Counted from the stretch's first letter, positions 9,380-19,175 are shown. The stretch is DNA of 64,000 nucleotides from Anaerolineae bacterium (GCA_030425205.1 JAUIAP010000001.1:248001-312000), one strand, 5' to 3'. Notes: generated from the letters alone by a model not told the origin. Program-made: numbers and translations.

Positions 9380-10048
9380 CTAAACTTTTTCTACCCAAAG
9401 CGACCGCGCCAACTCTGCGCCAATCACGACCTCTTCCCGATCTAGACGCAAACGCATTGGCCCATTAAATGGGGCGCGGCCGACAACCTCAAACGGTTGA
9501 CCGGGGATGAGCTTCTGCTCAGCAAAGTATTGCAGCTTTTCTGGGTCATGTGTTCGCACACGACTGATGACGCCCTTAAACCCAACGCCAACGCTCATCA
9601 CGCCCATATCTTGCGGCCTGTTGATTTGACCACGCTCGTTCGGGATTGGTTCCCCATGTGGGCAGCGCGTTGGATTGTTGGTCATTTCTGCCATGCGTTC
9701 AACAACAGCGTCGTTGAGTCCTGACCCCAGCTCGTCGGCATGTTCATGCGCCTCATCCCATGTGAAGCCCATGACGCCAACTAAAAAGACTTCCAAGATA
9801 CGATGACGACGCAACTCACGCAACGCCTCTTCACGGCCAAGATCGGTCAACTCAACCCCCTGGTAGGGAATGTGTTTGACAAAACCGGCACTCTTGAGTC
9901 TTTTCAACATACGCGGGACGGCTGGTGCAGAGACTTCCAACCGATCCGCAAGACTTGTCGTGCTGACGGTCGGTTCATCTTCTTGTAGCCGGTAGATTTC
10001 GGCTAGGTACTCGCGCATCGTTGCGCTGGGTTGCTGTCGTTGATTCAT
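9380..10048 (-). CDS. DtxR/MntR family metal-dependent transcriptional regulator
   Basis: The 222-residue protein has the winged helix of the family (MREYLAEIYRLQEDEPTVS, SLADRLEVSAPAVPRMLKRL, GFVKHIPYQGVELTDLGREEA), the dimerisation/metal domain (RRHRILEVFLVGVMGFTWDEAHEHADELG, CPHGEPIP) and a C-terminal FeoA/SH3-like domain (about 150-222). Such proteins repress iron or manganese uptake genes when Fe(II) or Mn(II) is bound. It is divergently transcribed from the FbpC-type ATPase gene, with a 127-bp shared control region, so that gene is its most likely target (inference). Its 3' end meets the terminator of the GH44-like gene. Confidence 0.9.
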   Translation of the reverse strand: MNQRQQPSATMREYLAEIYRLQEDEPTVSTTSLADRLEVSAPAVPRMLKRLKSAGFVKHIPYQGVELTDLGREEALRELRRHRILEVFLVGVMGFTWDEAHEHADELGSGLNDAVVERMAEMTNNPTRCPHGEPIPNERGQINRPQDMGVMSVGVGFKGVISRVRTHDPEKLQYFAEQKLIPGQPFEVVGRAPFNGPMRLRLDREEVVIGAELARSLWVEKV

Positions 10049-10137
10049 GATTTACAGACAATGATAACCTGTTTTGACATTTGCAAATCTGAAAACGTCG
10101 TACTCTGCCTTAATTTTTATTATCAATCTCTTTTTTA

Positions 10138-10165
10138 TTGTTGGCTAACCCAAGTTTGGTAAACT
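10138..10165 (+). promoter_or_regulatory. Possible promoter with DtxR-type operator for the ABC ATPase gene
   Basis: TTGTTG (10138-10143) and TAAACT (10160-10165) are 16 bp apart and could be -35 and -10 elements. The small inverted repeat TTGG-CTAAC-CCAA (10141-10153) lies within this promoter and contains GGCTAACC, reminiscent of DtxR-family operators. Weak by sequence alone; supported by the divergent dtxR-type gene. Confidence 0.3.
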
Positions 10166-10175
10166 ACCGACCGCT

Positions 10176-11225
10176 ATGGGAACTCTAACCGTTCAGTGTC
10201 ACGAGGTAAGTAAAGCGTTTGGGACATTTTCTGCTGTGCAGGGCGTGTCATTTGATGTTGTCAAAGGAGAGATCGTGACGCTGGTGGGGCCGAGCGGGTG
10301 TGGAAAGACAACCCTGCTACGGCTGATCGCTGGGTTTGAACACGCTGATAGCGGCACAATTGCCGTGCAGGGGCGCGTCGTTGCCAAAAATGGCCTGCAT
10401 GTACCACCAGAGAAGCGGCGAGTTGGGATGGTCTTTCAAGATTACGCAATTTTTCCCCATTTATCTGTGTTGGATAATGTGCGTTTTGGATTGAAGCGTG
10501 GGCAAAAAGGGCGCGAAAAGGCATTGGCGATGTTGGCTTTGGTTGGGCTGGGTGATTCGGCCGATAAAATGCCGCAAGAGCTATCAGGTGGCCAACAGCA
10601 GCGCGTCGCGATCGCCCGTGCACTTGCTCCCGATCCCGCCATGCTGCTGCTCGATGAGCCGTTCTCCAATTTAGATGCAAACTTGCGTTATCAGGTGCGC
10701 CGCGAAGTGCGCGATCTGCTCACATCGCAAGGCATCACGGCCATCTTTGTGACGCATGATCAGGAAGAAGCACTCTACTTGGGCAACAAAATAGCGGTGA
10801 TGCACGCTGGAAAGATTGTGCAGTTCGGGACGCCAGAAGATGTCTTTGGCACCCCACAAACCCAATTTGTGGCAGAATTTTTGGGTAATTCAGACTTTGT
10901 CTTGGGCAAAGTCGCCACATCTGGCGCGATTGACACACCGCTTGGGAAGGTCTATCAGGAGACGGGATTATCGGCCGAAACCTATGTTCAGCTCGCCGTC
11001 CGAACTGATGATATTCTGCTGACCGTGGCTGGTGAGAGCAACGCCACAATTGTTGATCGTCGCTATACGGGAACCGACAACATTTACACCATTCGCCTCA
11101 AAGATGGCAGCGAAATCCACAGCCGCCAACCACACACGCTGCATTTCAAGCGCAACACGCCGATCCACGCGATGTTTACCGCTGACCACCCTATCCCCTG
11201 TTTTCATGAGGGCGTTGCCGTCTAA
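10176..11225 (+). CDS. ABC transporter ATP-binding protein, iron(III)/FbpC-like
   Basis: All ABC ATPase motifs are present: Walker A GPSGCGKTT (about residues 39-47), Q-loop VFQDYAIFPHLSV, signature LSGGQQQRVAIARAL, Walker B LLLDEPFSNLD and the H-loop FVTHDQEEAL. The last 110 residues form a TOBE-like domain. The Q-loop and overall length match the FbpC/PotA/CysA group; iron(III) is the favoured substrate because of the adjacent DtxR-type gene. No permease or binding-protein gene is next to it, so it is an orphan ATPase in this window and must pair with a permease coded elsewhere. The ATG has no Shine-Dalgarno sequence. Confidence 0.85.
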   Translation: MGTLTVQCHEVSKAFGTFSAVQGVSFDVVKGEIVTLVGPSGCGKTTLLRLIAGFEHADSGTIAVQGRVVAKNGLHVPPEKRRVGMVFQDYAIFPHLSVLDNVRFGLKRGQKGREKALAMLALVGLGDSADKMPQELSGGQQQRVAIARALAPDPAMLLLDEPFSNLDANLRYQVRREVRDLLTSQGITAIFVTHDQEEALYLGNKIAVMHAGKIVQFGTPEDVFGTPQTQFVAEFLGNSDFVLGKVATSGAIDTPLGKVYQETGLSAETYVQLAVRTDDILLTVAGESNATIVDRRYTGTDNIYTIRLKDGSEIHSRQPHTLHFKRNTPIHAMFTADHPIPCFHEGVAV

Positions 11226-11300
11226 CGCTGCCTGAACCTCGTTCCTAAATTAGTCCGAAAAACATTTTACATTTAGCCATTCACACTGTACGCTTTAAGG

Positions 11301-14300
11301 ATGGTACGACTACGAATTTTACTGATTACGTTGTTTTTGTGGCTGGGGACTCGTCCTGCATTTGCACAGACTTGTTCAACGGCCGATATTGTCCTTGATA
11401 CCACGCAAACGGTAGACATTGACGCAATTTGCGATGCAGCCGAACCGCTTGCCGATGCGGGGTATATTGTCCTCGTCTATCTGACCGATTTTGAGCCAGC
11501 AGATGAAGATAGCTGGTATGAGCGTCTCGATGAAATAGAGATTGAGACGGGCTTCCGCGAGGCAGCAACGGGCGGCTTCTTTATCAACGGCTATGCGCTA
11601 GAGAGTAGCGTTGTGTCGTCTGAGGAGTGGGCGCACACGTTGACGCTAGGCGATCAATTTATCGGAACGGATCTGGACAGTGACAGCGGGGCAGCACGGG
11701 TCACACAGCGGCTACAGGGGGCTTCTGATGCCAGCGTGGGCGTCGTTGAGGCGTTGGAAGTTTCGGCCGAATTGCTCGAACTAAATGCCCCCCCAGCCTC
11801 CGACCAAACAAACGATCAGGCATCAGCGCAGGACGGAAATGGCGGCACAATTTTGGCCGCCCTGATCGGCATAGGCGCACTGGGCGCAGGTGGCGCATAC
11901 GCCTATCCGCGCTATGTCAAGCCCGCCCAAGCCAAACGTCGCAAGCGCGAACAACAGGCAGCGCACCTCAAAACGTTGCAGCAACGCATCGCCAATCTGC
12001 TGCTCGCACTGGAGCAGTTGCTCAATGGCGGGTCGCCAAACGAAACCGTTCTCTATCAGCTTTTTGAAGCGTATGGCGGCAATCGCTATCCAGAGATCGA
12101 CAGTCGCGTGCAAGATTGGCTACGCGCCAGCCAAGGGGCATTAAACGACGTGTTTGCCGTGCGCAGTCGGCTGCTTGAGGAAGACGTTCAAAAGGAGCGC
12201 GGGCTCGATCAGTTGATTGGAGATTGGGAGCGGCTATATGTCACGCTGGTGGGGTCGAAGGATTCGATTTTGAATCTAACTGATCAGGAGTTGCGAACGC
12301 TGCTCGATCCACTATTGGTCTTGGAACGCAAGCCTGAAAATAGTCAGTTGGCGGGGCAGTTGGATGATTTGGCGCGCAGCATTGAAGGCGTGCCGCTGAA
12401 GGTCGTGCTGGAAGAAGTTGATCCCTCTAAGATGGATGAGGAGGGGATATTGGGTCATGTCGATGCGGTTCAGGCGGAGATCGGCCGATTGCAAGCCGCC
12501 CAAACAGATGCACCCGCAGCCCTTGAAGCAAGCCGCAAAGAGCGACTTGAAGCGTCTGAGGAGGACGCTAACCGCCCTTTCGTGGTCGCGGGGGAGAGTC
12601 GTTACGTCGGGGTGGACGCGAGGCTTGATGCCGCGAGCGCGTTTATCGACGACGGACTTTTCCTCCGCGCTGTTGAAGAGGTGGAAATCGCAGAAGATCT
12701 GCTCGATGTAATTACGGCGTTGCGGGGGGTAGAAGATGCCCTCGTTGAAAATGAACGACAAATCGAGGAGATTTCTAAGGCAGGTTTTCATTCACCGCAG
12801 GTAGACAAAGATCACGACGAAATTGATGAAGATTTATACGCGATTGAACAGGCGTTGCGTGCAGGTGATCCCGACACGGCCGACAAGTGGGTGGCAGAAC
12901 TTGCCATCGACAGCGATCGTGCGCTGAGTGACGCGCAAGCATGGCGCACGTTGAATGAGCAGAACGTGGCGCGGTTGGCAACCGTGAGCGAAATAGCGGT
13001 CACGGCCAAGAAGGAGCAACAGGATGCATTTCCCGCATGGCGACAACTGCGTGGCTATCCCGCTGAAAATTGGAACGATCTGAGCGATGGATGGGACACG
13101 GGCAACTTTCTGCACGACACGGCAACACGTCGCATGGCCGAGATCACCGACTACAACAGCGTACAGCGGCAGCAGTTTGATCGGGCGGCTGAGGAGTTGA
13201 CTCGTTTGGAAAGTGACTTAGCAGCGGCACGCACCCATTCGGCCGCTGTCGTCAATCGGTTGGAAGAGGTGATTTCGGCCGAAAATAACATCGACGCAGC
13301 CATCACCCACACACGCGACACCATTCAGCAAGCGACCAAATTACGTGATGCAGAAGATGAAAAAGTTGATACAAGAGTCGATGAATTAATTGGGGATGCG
13401 CGCTCAAAGTTGGCAATTGCCGAAAAGGAGCGGGCGGCCCGCAGCTTCATCAACGCGATCCATGCGCAATCACAGAGCTTAGAGTTGGCGACAGAGGCTT
13501 ATAAATCGGCCGATGCCCAAATCAAACATATCAACACGCTACAAGCTGAAATCAACCGCTGGGCACACGAGCGCGCGCCCGCATTAGAGCAAGAGTTTCG
13601 GCAAACACTTCAGCGCGAGAGCTATCTTTTGCCGACGACGGTTCAGGGGCAAATCCAAACGACCCAGCGCAATTTATCCCAAGCGATACAGCTCTATCAT
13701 CATGCGGAAGGCAAACAGGATGTCGAACTAGCGGCAGCGTTGGCGGCCGCGCTCAGCGCGTTTGAGACGACAAATGTTGCCGTTCAGCAGTTGCGTAACG
13801 CGGTTGAAGATGCTGAAAAAGCGTACCAAAATGAGTTACAACAGACGAAGGCAGCCGTTGCGCGTGCCAATCAAGCGGTCGTCGCCGCATTTCGAGCGGG
13901 ACAGCATCGTGATGCGGGGCGGCATTGGCAGGGGCTCGCGGAACGCGCGCGGCGCAATCTGCCCAAAGAGCCAGAATCAGGCATGTTGATGACACAATTG
14001 GAGCAGATTAGAAGTGCGGCCGATCAGGCACATCAGACGGCATTAGAAGCGACGAGATCGGCCGAAAACAGCATCGACCAAGCCCGTCGGCGCAGGATTG
14101 AACAAACACGTCGCCGCACAGTGATCGTTCCAAGCGGTGGCGGTTGGGGCGGTAGCAGCAGTGGCGGCTGGGGCAGTGGCTCGTCCTCATCAAGGGGCAA
14201 TCGGCCGACACGTCAATCTAGCTCAAGCCGTCGTTCAAGCAGCAGTTCAATGGGTAGCTCATCACGGCGCTCGTCGTCGTCGCGCTCCTCCTATGCGGGA

Positions 14301-14351
14301 TCGTCGCGCCGCTCGTCTTCATCGTCACGCGGCGGCAGTCGGCGACGATAA
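11301..14351 (+). CDS. Large TPM-domain, coiled-coil membrane protein
   Basis: A signal peptide (about residues 1-23, ending AFAQ) is followed by a TPM/YgcG-type extracytoplasmic domain (about 24-150; VDIDAICDAAEPLADAGYIVLVYL), one transmembrane segment (about 180-203), and about 700 residues of charged helical sequence that looks like coiled coil. It ends with a Gly/Ser/Trp then Ser/Arg low-complexity tail (about 935-1016). Small YgcG proteins also combine TPM, a membrane segment and a Gly/Ser tail, but lack the long helical part, so this may be an expanded relative. The TPM family is linked to photosystem II repair in plants and to unknown functions in bacteria. Four TCGGCCGA sites after 13200 lie in the helical and tail regions. 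Confidence 0.65.
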   Translation: MVRLRILLITLFLWLGTRPAFAQTCSTADIVLDTTQTVDIDAICDAAEPLADAGYIVLVYLTDFEPADEDSWYERLDEIEIETGFREAATGGFFINGYALESSVVSSEEWAHTLTLGDQFIGTDLDSDSGAARVTQRLQGASDASVGVVEALEVSAELLELNAPPASDQTNDQASAQDGNGGTILAALIGIGALGAGGAYAYPRYVKPAQAKRRKREQQAAHLKTLQQRIANLLLALEQLLNGGSPNETVLYQLFEAYGGNRYPEIDSRVQDWLRASQGALNDVFAVRSRLLEEDVQKERGLDQLIGDWERLYVTLVGSKDSILNLTDQELRTLLDPLLVLERKPENSQLAGQLDDLARSIEGVPLKVVLEEVDPSKMDEEGILGHVDAVQAEIGRLQAAQTDAPAALEASRKERLEASEEDANRPFVVAGESRYVGVDARLDAASAFIDDGLFLRAVEEVEIAEDLLDVITALRGVEDALVENERQIEEISKAGFHSPQVDKDHDEIDEDLYAIEQALRAGDPDTADKWVAELAIDSDRALSDAQAWRTLNEQNVARLATVSEIAVTAKKEQQDAFPAWRQLRGYPAENWNDLSDGWDTGNFLHDTATRRMAEITDYNSVQRQQFDRAAEELTRLESDLAAARTHSAAVVNRLEEVISAENNIDAAITHTRDTIQQATKLRDAEDEKVDTRVDELIGDARSKLAIAEKERAARSFINAIHAQSQSLELATEAYKSADAQIKHINTLQAEINRWAHERAPALEQEFRQTLQRESYLLPTTVQGQIQTTQRNLSQAIQLYHHAEGKQDVELAAALAAALSAFETTNVAVQQLRNAVEDAEKAYQNELQQTKAAVARANQAVVAAFRAGQHRDAGRHWQGLAERARRNLPKEPESGMLMTQLEQIRSAADQAHQTALEATRSAENSIDQARRRRIEQTRRRTVIVPSGGGWGGSSSGGWGSGSSSSRGNRPTRQSSSSRRSSSSSMGSSSRRSSSSRSSYAGSSRRSSSSSRGGSRRR

Positions 14352-14679
14352 TCATAATTCCCGTCATCCTTGTCATAAACTGGTGACATTTCGGTGATAT
14401 TCTTGAGAAGTCTACAGTTTCAGGGAGAACTGGTCTGCGAGATGGCGACCGGATTTTACCCGCTCAGTCTAGTCAATTAGAGCAAATTTTTCTACCATCT
14501 ACCCATAGCTGTGCCGAGTTCCCGCTCGGCACTTTTGCTATAGATTTGTCGATATGGCGACACGCTTGCCATTACCCCATCTCGTTTAGGAATGTAACTT
14601 GAATAGCTGTCCGAAGTAGAAGAATGGATGCCTGCCTTCGCAGGAATGACGGATGCGACAATAATTTGAGTCTCGATCT
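14352..14679. other. Intergenic region, no gene
   Basis: It holds a terminator (14511-14536) and a short degenerate piece of the MITE-like repeat (about 14610-14655, GAATGGATGCCTGCC and a GCAGGAATGAC end). Nothing else recognisable. Confidence 0.6.
14511..14536 (+). terminator. Rho-independent terminator
   Basis: GTGCCGAG/CTCGGCAC 8-bp perfect stem with a 6-base loop, followed by TTTT. It is 160 bp downstream of the TPM gene, the only upstream plus-strand gene. Confidence 0.65.
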
Positions 14680-15468
14680 TTAGAACCCCAGCCATGTCCC
14701 CGTCAGGTTATAGCGAAAAAACATGATCGCCAGAATTTGCGCGGTTGCCAGTATGAGCCCACCCGTGAGAGGAATCACTAACATCAATGGGGTAGCGGCT
14801 TGATTGTCGCGGCGCGTCATTAGCAAGACCAGCACACCGTATAAAAACGTCAAGATCAACACAACGCCAAACGCACTTAACAGTGCGAGCACGTAGACGA
14901 TTGCGGCAATTCCGCTAAGAAGCAACCCAACAATTGCCGCTGCACCTATGGCGAGGATAAGCGCATCACGACGGGTTGCAATCGGTGGCTGCCAGATGGG
15001 TTCGCGCCATGCCGTTTGGGCAAACGTGGGGGCGACGATGAGCGCAATGGAAAGACCTGTTCCCATCCCCGTGATGAGGCGCAGCCAATTTTGCGGTGGA
15101 TACAGTTCGCCGCGACCCATGTCGTGAAACAGGGAGTTGAAGCCGTCGATTCCCATAATGGCGACCAATGCGATCAGGAAAATAAGCTGGTTGCGGCGCG
15201 GGAAATTGGCGTGGCGCAAGCGAGCGTTTATAGCTAAATAGGCAAATCCCCAGACAATGCCCAAATAGATGCCGCTACAGCGGGCACAGAGAGGGAGCGT
15301 TCGGCCGAAAATTGCAAAACTGTGTGACGGAATGCGATGGCAAACGGTGTAGGCGATGCGGTCGGCCGTCGTCAACAAAATATCCCCTTCAAGATGGACG
15401 TGGTTTGTGACATTGTAAAAGCCGAGTAGCAACAAGGTTGTCAAGATGATGACAATTGTTTTGAGCAT
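14680..15468 (-). CDS. DUF2085 family integral membrane protein
   Basis: A 262-residue membrane protein with about six hydrophobic segments. The family signature is clear: CHRIPSHSF (about residue 43) and LPLCARCSGIYLG (about residues 58-70), with three conserved cysteines that could bind a metal or form a redox site. The function of DUF2085 proteins is not known. It lies alone between a plus-strand terminator and the LAL regulator gene, both more than 150 bp away. Confidence 0.85.
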   Translation of the reverse strand: MLKTIVIILTTLLLLGFYNVTNHVHLEGDILLTTADRIAYTVCHRIPSHSFAIFGRTLPLCARCSGIYLGIVWGFAYLAINARLRHANFPRRNQLIFLIALVAIMGIDGFNSLFHDMGRGELYPPQNWLRLITGMGTGLSIALIVAPTFAQTAWREPIWQPPIATRRDALILAIGAAAIVGLLLSGIAAIVYVLALLSAFGVVLILTFLYGVLVLLMTRRDNQAATPLMLVIPLTGGLILATAQILAIMFFRYNLTGTWLGF

Positions 15469-15534
15469 GTCACAAAGTTTAGCAGAAACGATTGTGGTGG
15501 GCAGAATGTTATGCTGGGATGGGAGAAGACGAAA

Positions 15535-15623
15535 ATTCGACCTTCAAAAACTGGGTTTCTGACAGAAACCCAGTTTTTCAGGGCTTATAGTTTACATTAT
15601 TTGTCGTCATGATTGGTATAACT
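15535..15623. repeat. Hairpin repeat element, copy 1 (partner at 61176-61264)
   Basis: About 90 bp shared with the element ending near 61264. The core is a perfect palindrome with 16-bp arms (15546-15561 and 15563-15578; AAAAACTGGGTTTCTG and its complement) around a single A. Shared flanks include ATTCGACCTTC on the left and TTTGTCGTCA/TTGGTATAACT-type sequence on the right. It lies between two minus-strand genes. Confidence 0.75.
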
Positions 15624-15631
15624 ATCACTTG

Positions 15632-18274
15632 CTATTCTGACACCAGATGCAATTCACGCGCACGGGCAATCGCGTGGGTGCGGCTGCGCGCATCGAGTTT
15701 GGCATAGAGGTTGCGAAGGTGGGTGCGCGTTGTGCTGACAGCGACAAACATAGCGTCGGCGATCGCTTGGTTAGAGTAACCGCGCACAAGGTAGGTCAGG
15801 ACATCAAGTTCACGATCCGTCAACGTATTGAGAAGCGGGATCGCGTCGGCCGCGACCTCATCGCCATCCGCAATCAGAGGTTCAGTCACCCCTAATGCAT
15901 TGAGCAGGTCATCAACATAGTCGGGCAGGAAGCCAGCGAGATCTGTTTTTTGAACTTTCTGGAGCAGTTTGGTGGTTTCAGCGGGATGGTTGAGGAAAGG
16001 GCGAATGTATCCTTCAGATTCGGCCGATTCTACCGCATCCCGCATGACGGCAACCGCCTCCTCTTCCTTACCGATTCTTGCGAGGCCAATCCCACGCAAA
16101 GTCAACGCCTCGACCAGCAGCAGTTGCTGCTCCGCTTCACGCGCTGCCGCCTCTATAGCGGACAAGACGATGATCGCTTCCGCGACACGTTCATGCGCCA
16201 ACAACACCTGTGCCAGCACGCGATACTCGGCTGTGTGAAAGTGGACAAGCTCTCCTTCGATTGGCAAGCGACAGTCACGTAGCCAGCGGCTCGCAGCCTC
16301 CTTGTCCCCCCGATTGAGCGCAAATTCTGCTTCTACTGCCGCGAAGAGCGCGTTGAGTTGGGAGATATTAAACGAACGAATCAGCGTTCCCGCCTCAGCA
16401 AGTTTTGCCGCTGCCGCTGCTGTATCCCCACGCTGCTGCAAAACGCGATGCAGGTTTGTCATACCGACAATACGCGCACCGTGCAGGGTCGTGTTGGCAA
16501 GCAGCGTCAGGCCGTGCTTGATTTGCAATTCGGCCGATTCCCACTCCCCCCACTCCAACAGCACCCGCCCCAGCCCAACGCGCATCGCGCCGACGATTGG
16601 CAATCCTTCAAGATTTTTGAAGCCGGCCAGCTGAATCCCTTGTCGATAGCGTCGCGCAGCATCATGCAGCAGCCCCAATGCAATCGCGCTATCCCCTTGT
16701 TCGACAAGCTGATTTAGCTCGGCGCGCACGCTCGGCGCAGTGGTTGCGGCGAGATCATCATAGACATAACGCATAGCGACGAGATCACCCGTCAACGAAT
16801 AGAGGGTGAGCAGATGATAGGCGACATGTGTTCGCAGCGGGGTCAGTTCCAGCAGGTCGAGGGACGCGCGCGCACGATCAATCGCCGTCGGCAACTGATC
16901 GCGCATCAGGGCAATTTGCGACTGAATCAAGGCGATCACGGCGGTTAGGAATGGGGGGAGATCGGGCTGTGTCTGCACTTTTTCGATGGCGGTCTCCGCT
17001 GTACGCAAATCGCGCATTTGCACACGGATTAACGCATGTCCCACCAGCAACGCAGGGGATGCATCGATCACGGCTGTCGGAATTTGCGCCAACCACTGCG
17101 CGACGATATTCGTTTCACCTCCAGCCACCATCTGAGGCAATAATAAGCTGATCTGTTCAACCGCAGCTGCGAAATCTTGCGCCTTAAGCAGATGTTCGAT
17201 GGCCGTGCGTGGCTCATTCTTTTGCAAGAACCACGCGGCGGCACGTCGATTGAGGGCAGAAATCGTTGCAGGCGCAGTGCGCTCAAGCTGTGCGGCGAGA
17301 AAATCATCAAAAAAGTGGTGATAACGATACCACTCTCCATGATCGTCAAGCGGGATAATAAAAAGGCTTTGGCGATGGAGCTGATTGAGGATGCGCTGGC
17401 TGTCTTCACGTTGCGTAACAGCATTGCAGAGTGATGCATTGAGGCGATCCAGCACACACGTCTCAAGCAGAAACTGTTGGATTTCGGCCGAACTTTGTCC
17501 CAATGCCTCCTCTGCTAAATAGTCAACGATGTATTGATGCCGTCCGCTCAATGCGTCGATAAAGCCGGCGATATCCTCGCGCCCATGCATTGAGACGGCG
17601 GCGAGTTGCAACCCTGCAATCCAGCCTTCTGTACGCTCTTCCAGTGTGGCAACTTGTGATGCGGATAAATTTAACCCAACCGCCGACAAGAATTGTGCAG
17701 CTTCGCTGGGCGTAAAACGCAGATCGGCCGAATCTATCTCCACCATCTGTCCACGCACGCGCAAACGGGGCAAATTGGTCAATGCGGGAATCCCGCGCGC
17801 CGTCATGATGAGATGTAAGTTAATCGGCGTGTGTTCCAACAGCATCCCAATTCCAGCCTGAATTTTAGCACTATCTACCAGATGGTAGTCGTCGAGGACA
17901 AGGATGCTATGTTGGGCGAGATCGGCGAGATCATTGATGAAGATGGGCAGAATGTCGGTGAGCGATAACGGGTTGGAGAGGTCGTGGAGGTCGATTGCGC
18001 CACAGGAGGTTGGCGAAATTTGGCGGGCAGCGGCAATCAGATGGCGCGTGAAGCGGGAAGGGTCAGAATCGGCCGAATCTAACGACAGCCATCCTGTTGG
18101 TAATTTGCGGACAGCGACCCAATCGGCGACCAGCGTCGTTTTGCCAAAACCCGCGGGCGCACGCACGATGGTGAGCCGATTGTGCAACGCATTGTCCAGT
18201 TGTTGCAACAAACGTGGGCGCGGAACAAAGTTTGTCGGAGCTTGTGGTGTGTAAAGCTTGGTTTTGAGCAGCAT
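15632..18274 (-). CDS. LuxR family MalT-type (LAL) transcriptional regulator
   Basis: An 880-residue STAND-type activator. The N-terminal ATPase has Walker A RAPAGFGKTTLVADW (about residues 38-52), WLSLDSADSDPSRF, and Walker B SILVLDDYHLV. The middle (about 340-780) is helical TPR-like sequence for inducer binding. The C-terminus (about 815-880) is a LuxR HTH (LTDRELDVLTYLVRGYSNQAIADAMF, STTRTHLRNLYAKL). By analogy with MalT it would bind a small inducer and ATP and activate promoters as an oligomer. The gene starts 25 bp after the stop of the methyltransferase gene, so both are probably one transcript. A related regulator is at 43152-45794. Confidence 0.9.
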   Translation of the reverse strand: MLLKTKLYTPQAPTNFVPRPRLLQQLDNALHNRLTIVRAPAGFGKTTLVADWVAVRKLPTGWLSLDSADSDPSRFTRHLIAAARQISPTSCGAIDLHDLSNPLSLTDILPIFINDLADLAQHSILVLDDYHLVDSAKIQAGIGMLLEHTPINLHLIMTARGIPALTNLPRLRVRGQMVEIDSADLRFTPSEAAQFLSAVGLNLSASQVATLEERTEGWIAGLQLAAVSMHGREDIAGFIDALSGRHQYIVDYLAEEALGQSSAEIQQFLLETCVLDRLNASLCNAVTQREDSQRILNQLHRQSLFIIPLDDHGEWYRYHHFFDDFLAAQLERTAPATISALNRRAAAWFLQKNEPRTAIEHLLKAQDFAAAVEQISLLLPQMVAGGETNIVAQWLAQIPTAVIDASPALLVGHALIRVQMRDLRTAETAIEKVQTQPDLPPFLTAVIALIQSQIALMRDQLPTAIDRARASLDLLELTPLRTHVAYHLLTLYSLTGDLVAMRYVYDDLAATTAPSVRAELNQLVEQGDSAIALGLLHDAARRYRQGIQLAGFKNLEGLPIVGAMRVGLGRVLLEWGEWESAELQIKHGLTLLANTTLHGARIVGMTNLHRVLQQRGDTAAAAAKLAEAGTLIRSFNISQLNALFAAVEAEFALNRGDKEAASRWLRDCRLPIEGELVHFHTAEYRVLAQVLLAHERVAEAIIVLSAIEAAAREAEQQLLLVEALTLRGIGLARIGKEEEAVAVMRDAVESAESEGYIRPFLNHPAETTKLLQKVQKTDLAGFLPDYVDDLLNALGVTEPLIADGDEVAADAIPLLNTLTDRELDVLTYLVRGYSNQAIADAMFVAVSTTRTHLRNLYAKLDARSRTHAIARARELHLVSE

Positions 18275-18299
18275 CGTCTAGGTTTAAACGTAGGCAGTG

Positions 18300-19175
18300 C
18301 TATTGAACCTGTGCAACCGCATTTTGGAAGAAGCCGTAAATTCGGCCGAAACGCGCATCCAAATATGCGGCGTGAAACTCTTCTGGCGTAAAGTGTTGTG
18401 TGAGTTCATATCCACGACTCGCCAAAAATTCAGCGACAGAGCCTTCTGGTAGGCCAAAGATAAACGGCTCTTGCGCATCTGCCACAGCCGTCGCGGCTTC
18501 CTGTGCGCCATAGTCGCTATAGTCACCAAACACGATGCGATCCGTGATGTAGTCAAACGTGACCTTGCTGCCAGCAGTTGAGTTATCGCGGATAAATGCC
18601 AGCGTCCCATCGACCGCATACGCTTCAATATAGTAAGTTACCCCTTCCCAAATGAAGAGCGTTTGCTTATTGGGAGCGAATCCTGCCAACGGCAAAACAT
18701 CTTCTAAGCGGTTCAAGTTGAAGTCGATAGGGATGTAAGTCAGATGGGGCGGCGCTTCGATATTGGCATTTTGCAAGTAGCGGCGTTTTGCCGCTTGTGT
18801 TGTGGGAGCATCGACCTCAAAAATGCGAAAACCGTTCGGGACATTGGTGAATCGATAGCTGCGTGAGTCATAGCCTGCCCCAAGCAAGACGATCTGCTCG
18901 GTCCCGTCGGTCAGTGCTTGTTGGAAGAGTTGATCGAGATGTCGTGTGCGTGCAGTCAGATAGGCGTAGTTCGCGGCGGGAACCTCGCTGGCGAGAATTT
19001 GCGCACGATTTTCGGCCGATTCGATTCGTGCCCGCAAGGGTGGGCTCAAAAAGTGGTGGGCGAGATAGTCGTTGGCAATCGGTTCGCCCACCTCTTTGTA
19101 AGCCAACGCCCGCATGTAGCAAACAATTTTAGCGGTGTGGGATGGTTTTGTTTCAATGCGGCGATCTTGGGACAT
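18300..19175 (-). CDS. SAM-dependent methyltransferase, leucine carboxyl methyltransferase-like (TIGR00027 type)
   Basis: The 291-residue protein has the pattern of the LCM/TIGR00027 group: an N-terminal helix region (TAKIVCYMRALAYKE, LAHHFLSPPLRAR), the SAM-binding loop VLLGAGYDSRSYRF (about residues 97-110), FEVDAPTTQAAKRRYL with the acidic ribose-binding residue, and FIWEGVTYYIEAYAVDGTL. Substrates in bacteria are mostly unknown; related enzymes methylate small metabolites or protein carboxyl groups. It is the first gene of a two-gene unit with the LAL regulator; whether its product makes that regulator's inducer is speculation. Confidence 0.85.
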   Translation of the reverse strand: MSQDRRIETKPSHTAKIVCYMRALAYKEVGEPIANDYLAHHFLSPPLRARIESAENRAQILASEVPAANYAYLTARTRHLDQLFQQALTDGTEQIVLLGAGYDSRSYRFTNVPNGFRIFEVDAPTTQAAKRRYLQNANIEAPPHLTYIPIDFNLNRLEDVLPLAGFAPNKQTLFIWEGVTYYIEAYAVDGTLAFIRDNSTAGSKVTFDYITDRIVFGDYSDYGAQEAATAVADAQEPFIFGLPEGSVAEFLASRGYELTQHFTPEEFHAAYLDARFGRIYGFFQNAVAQVQ

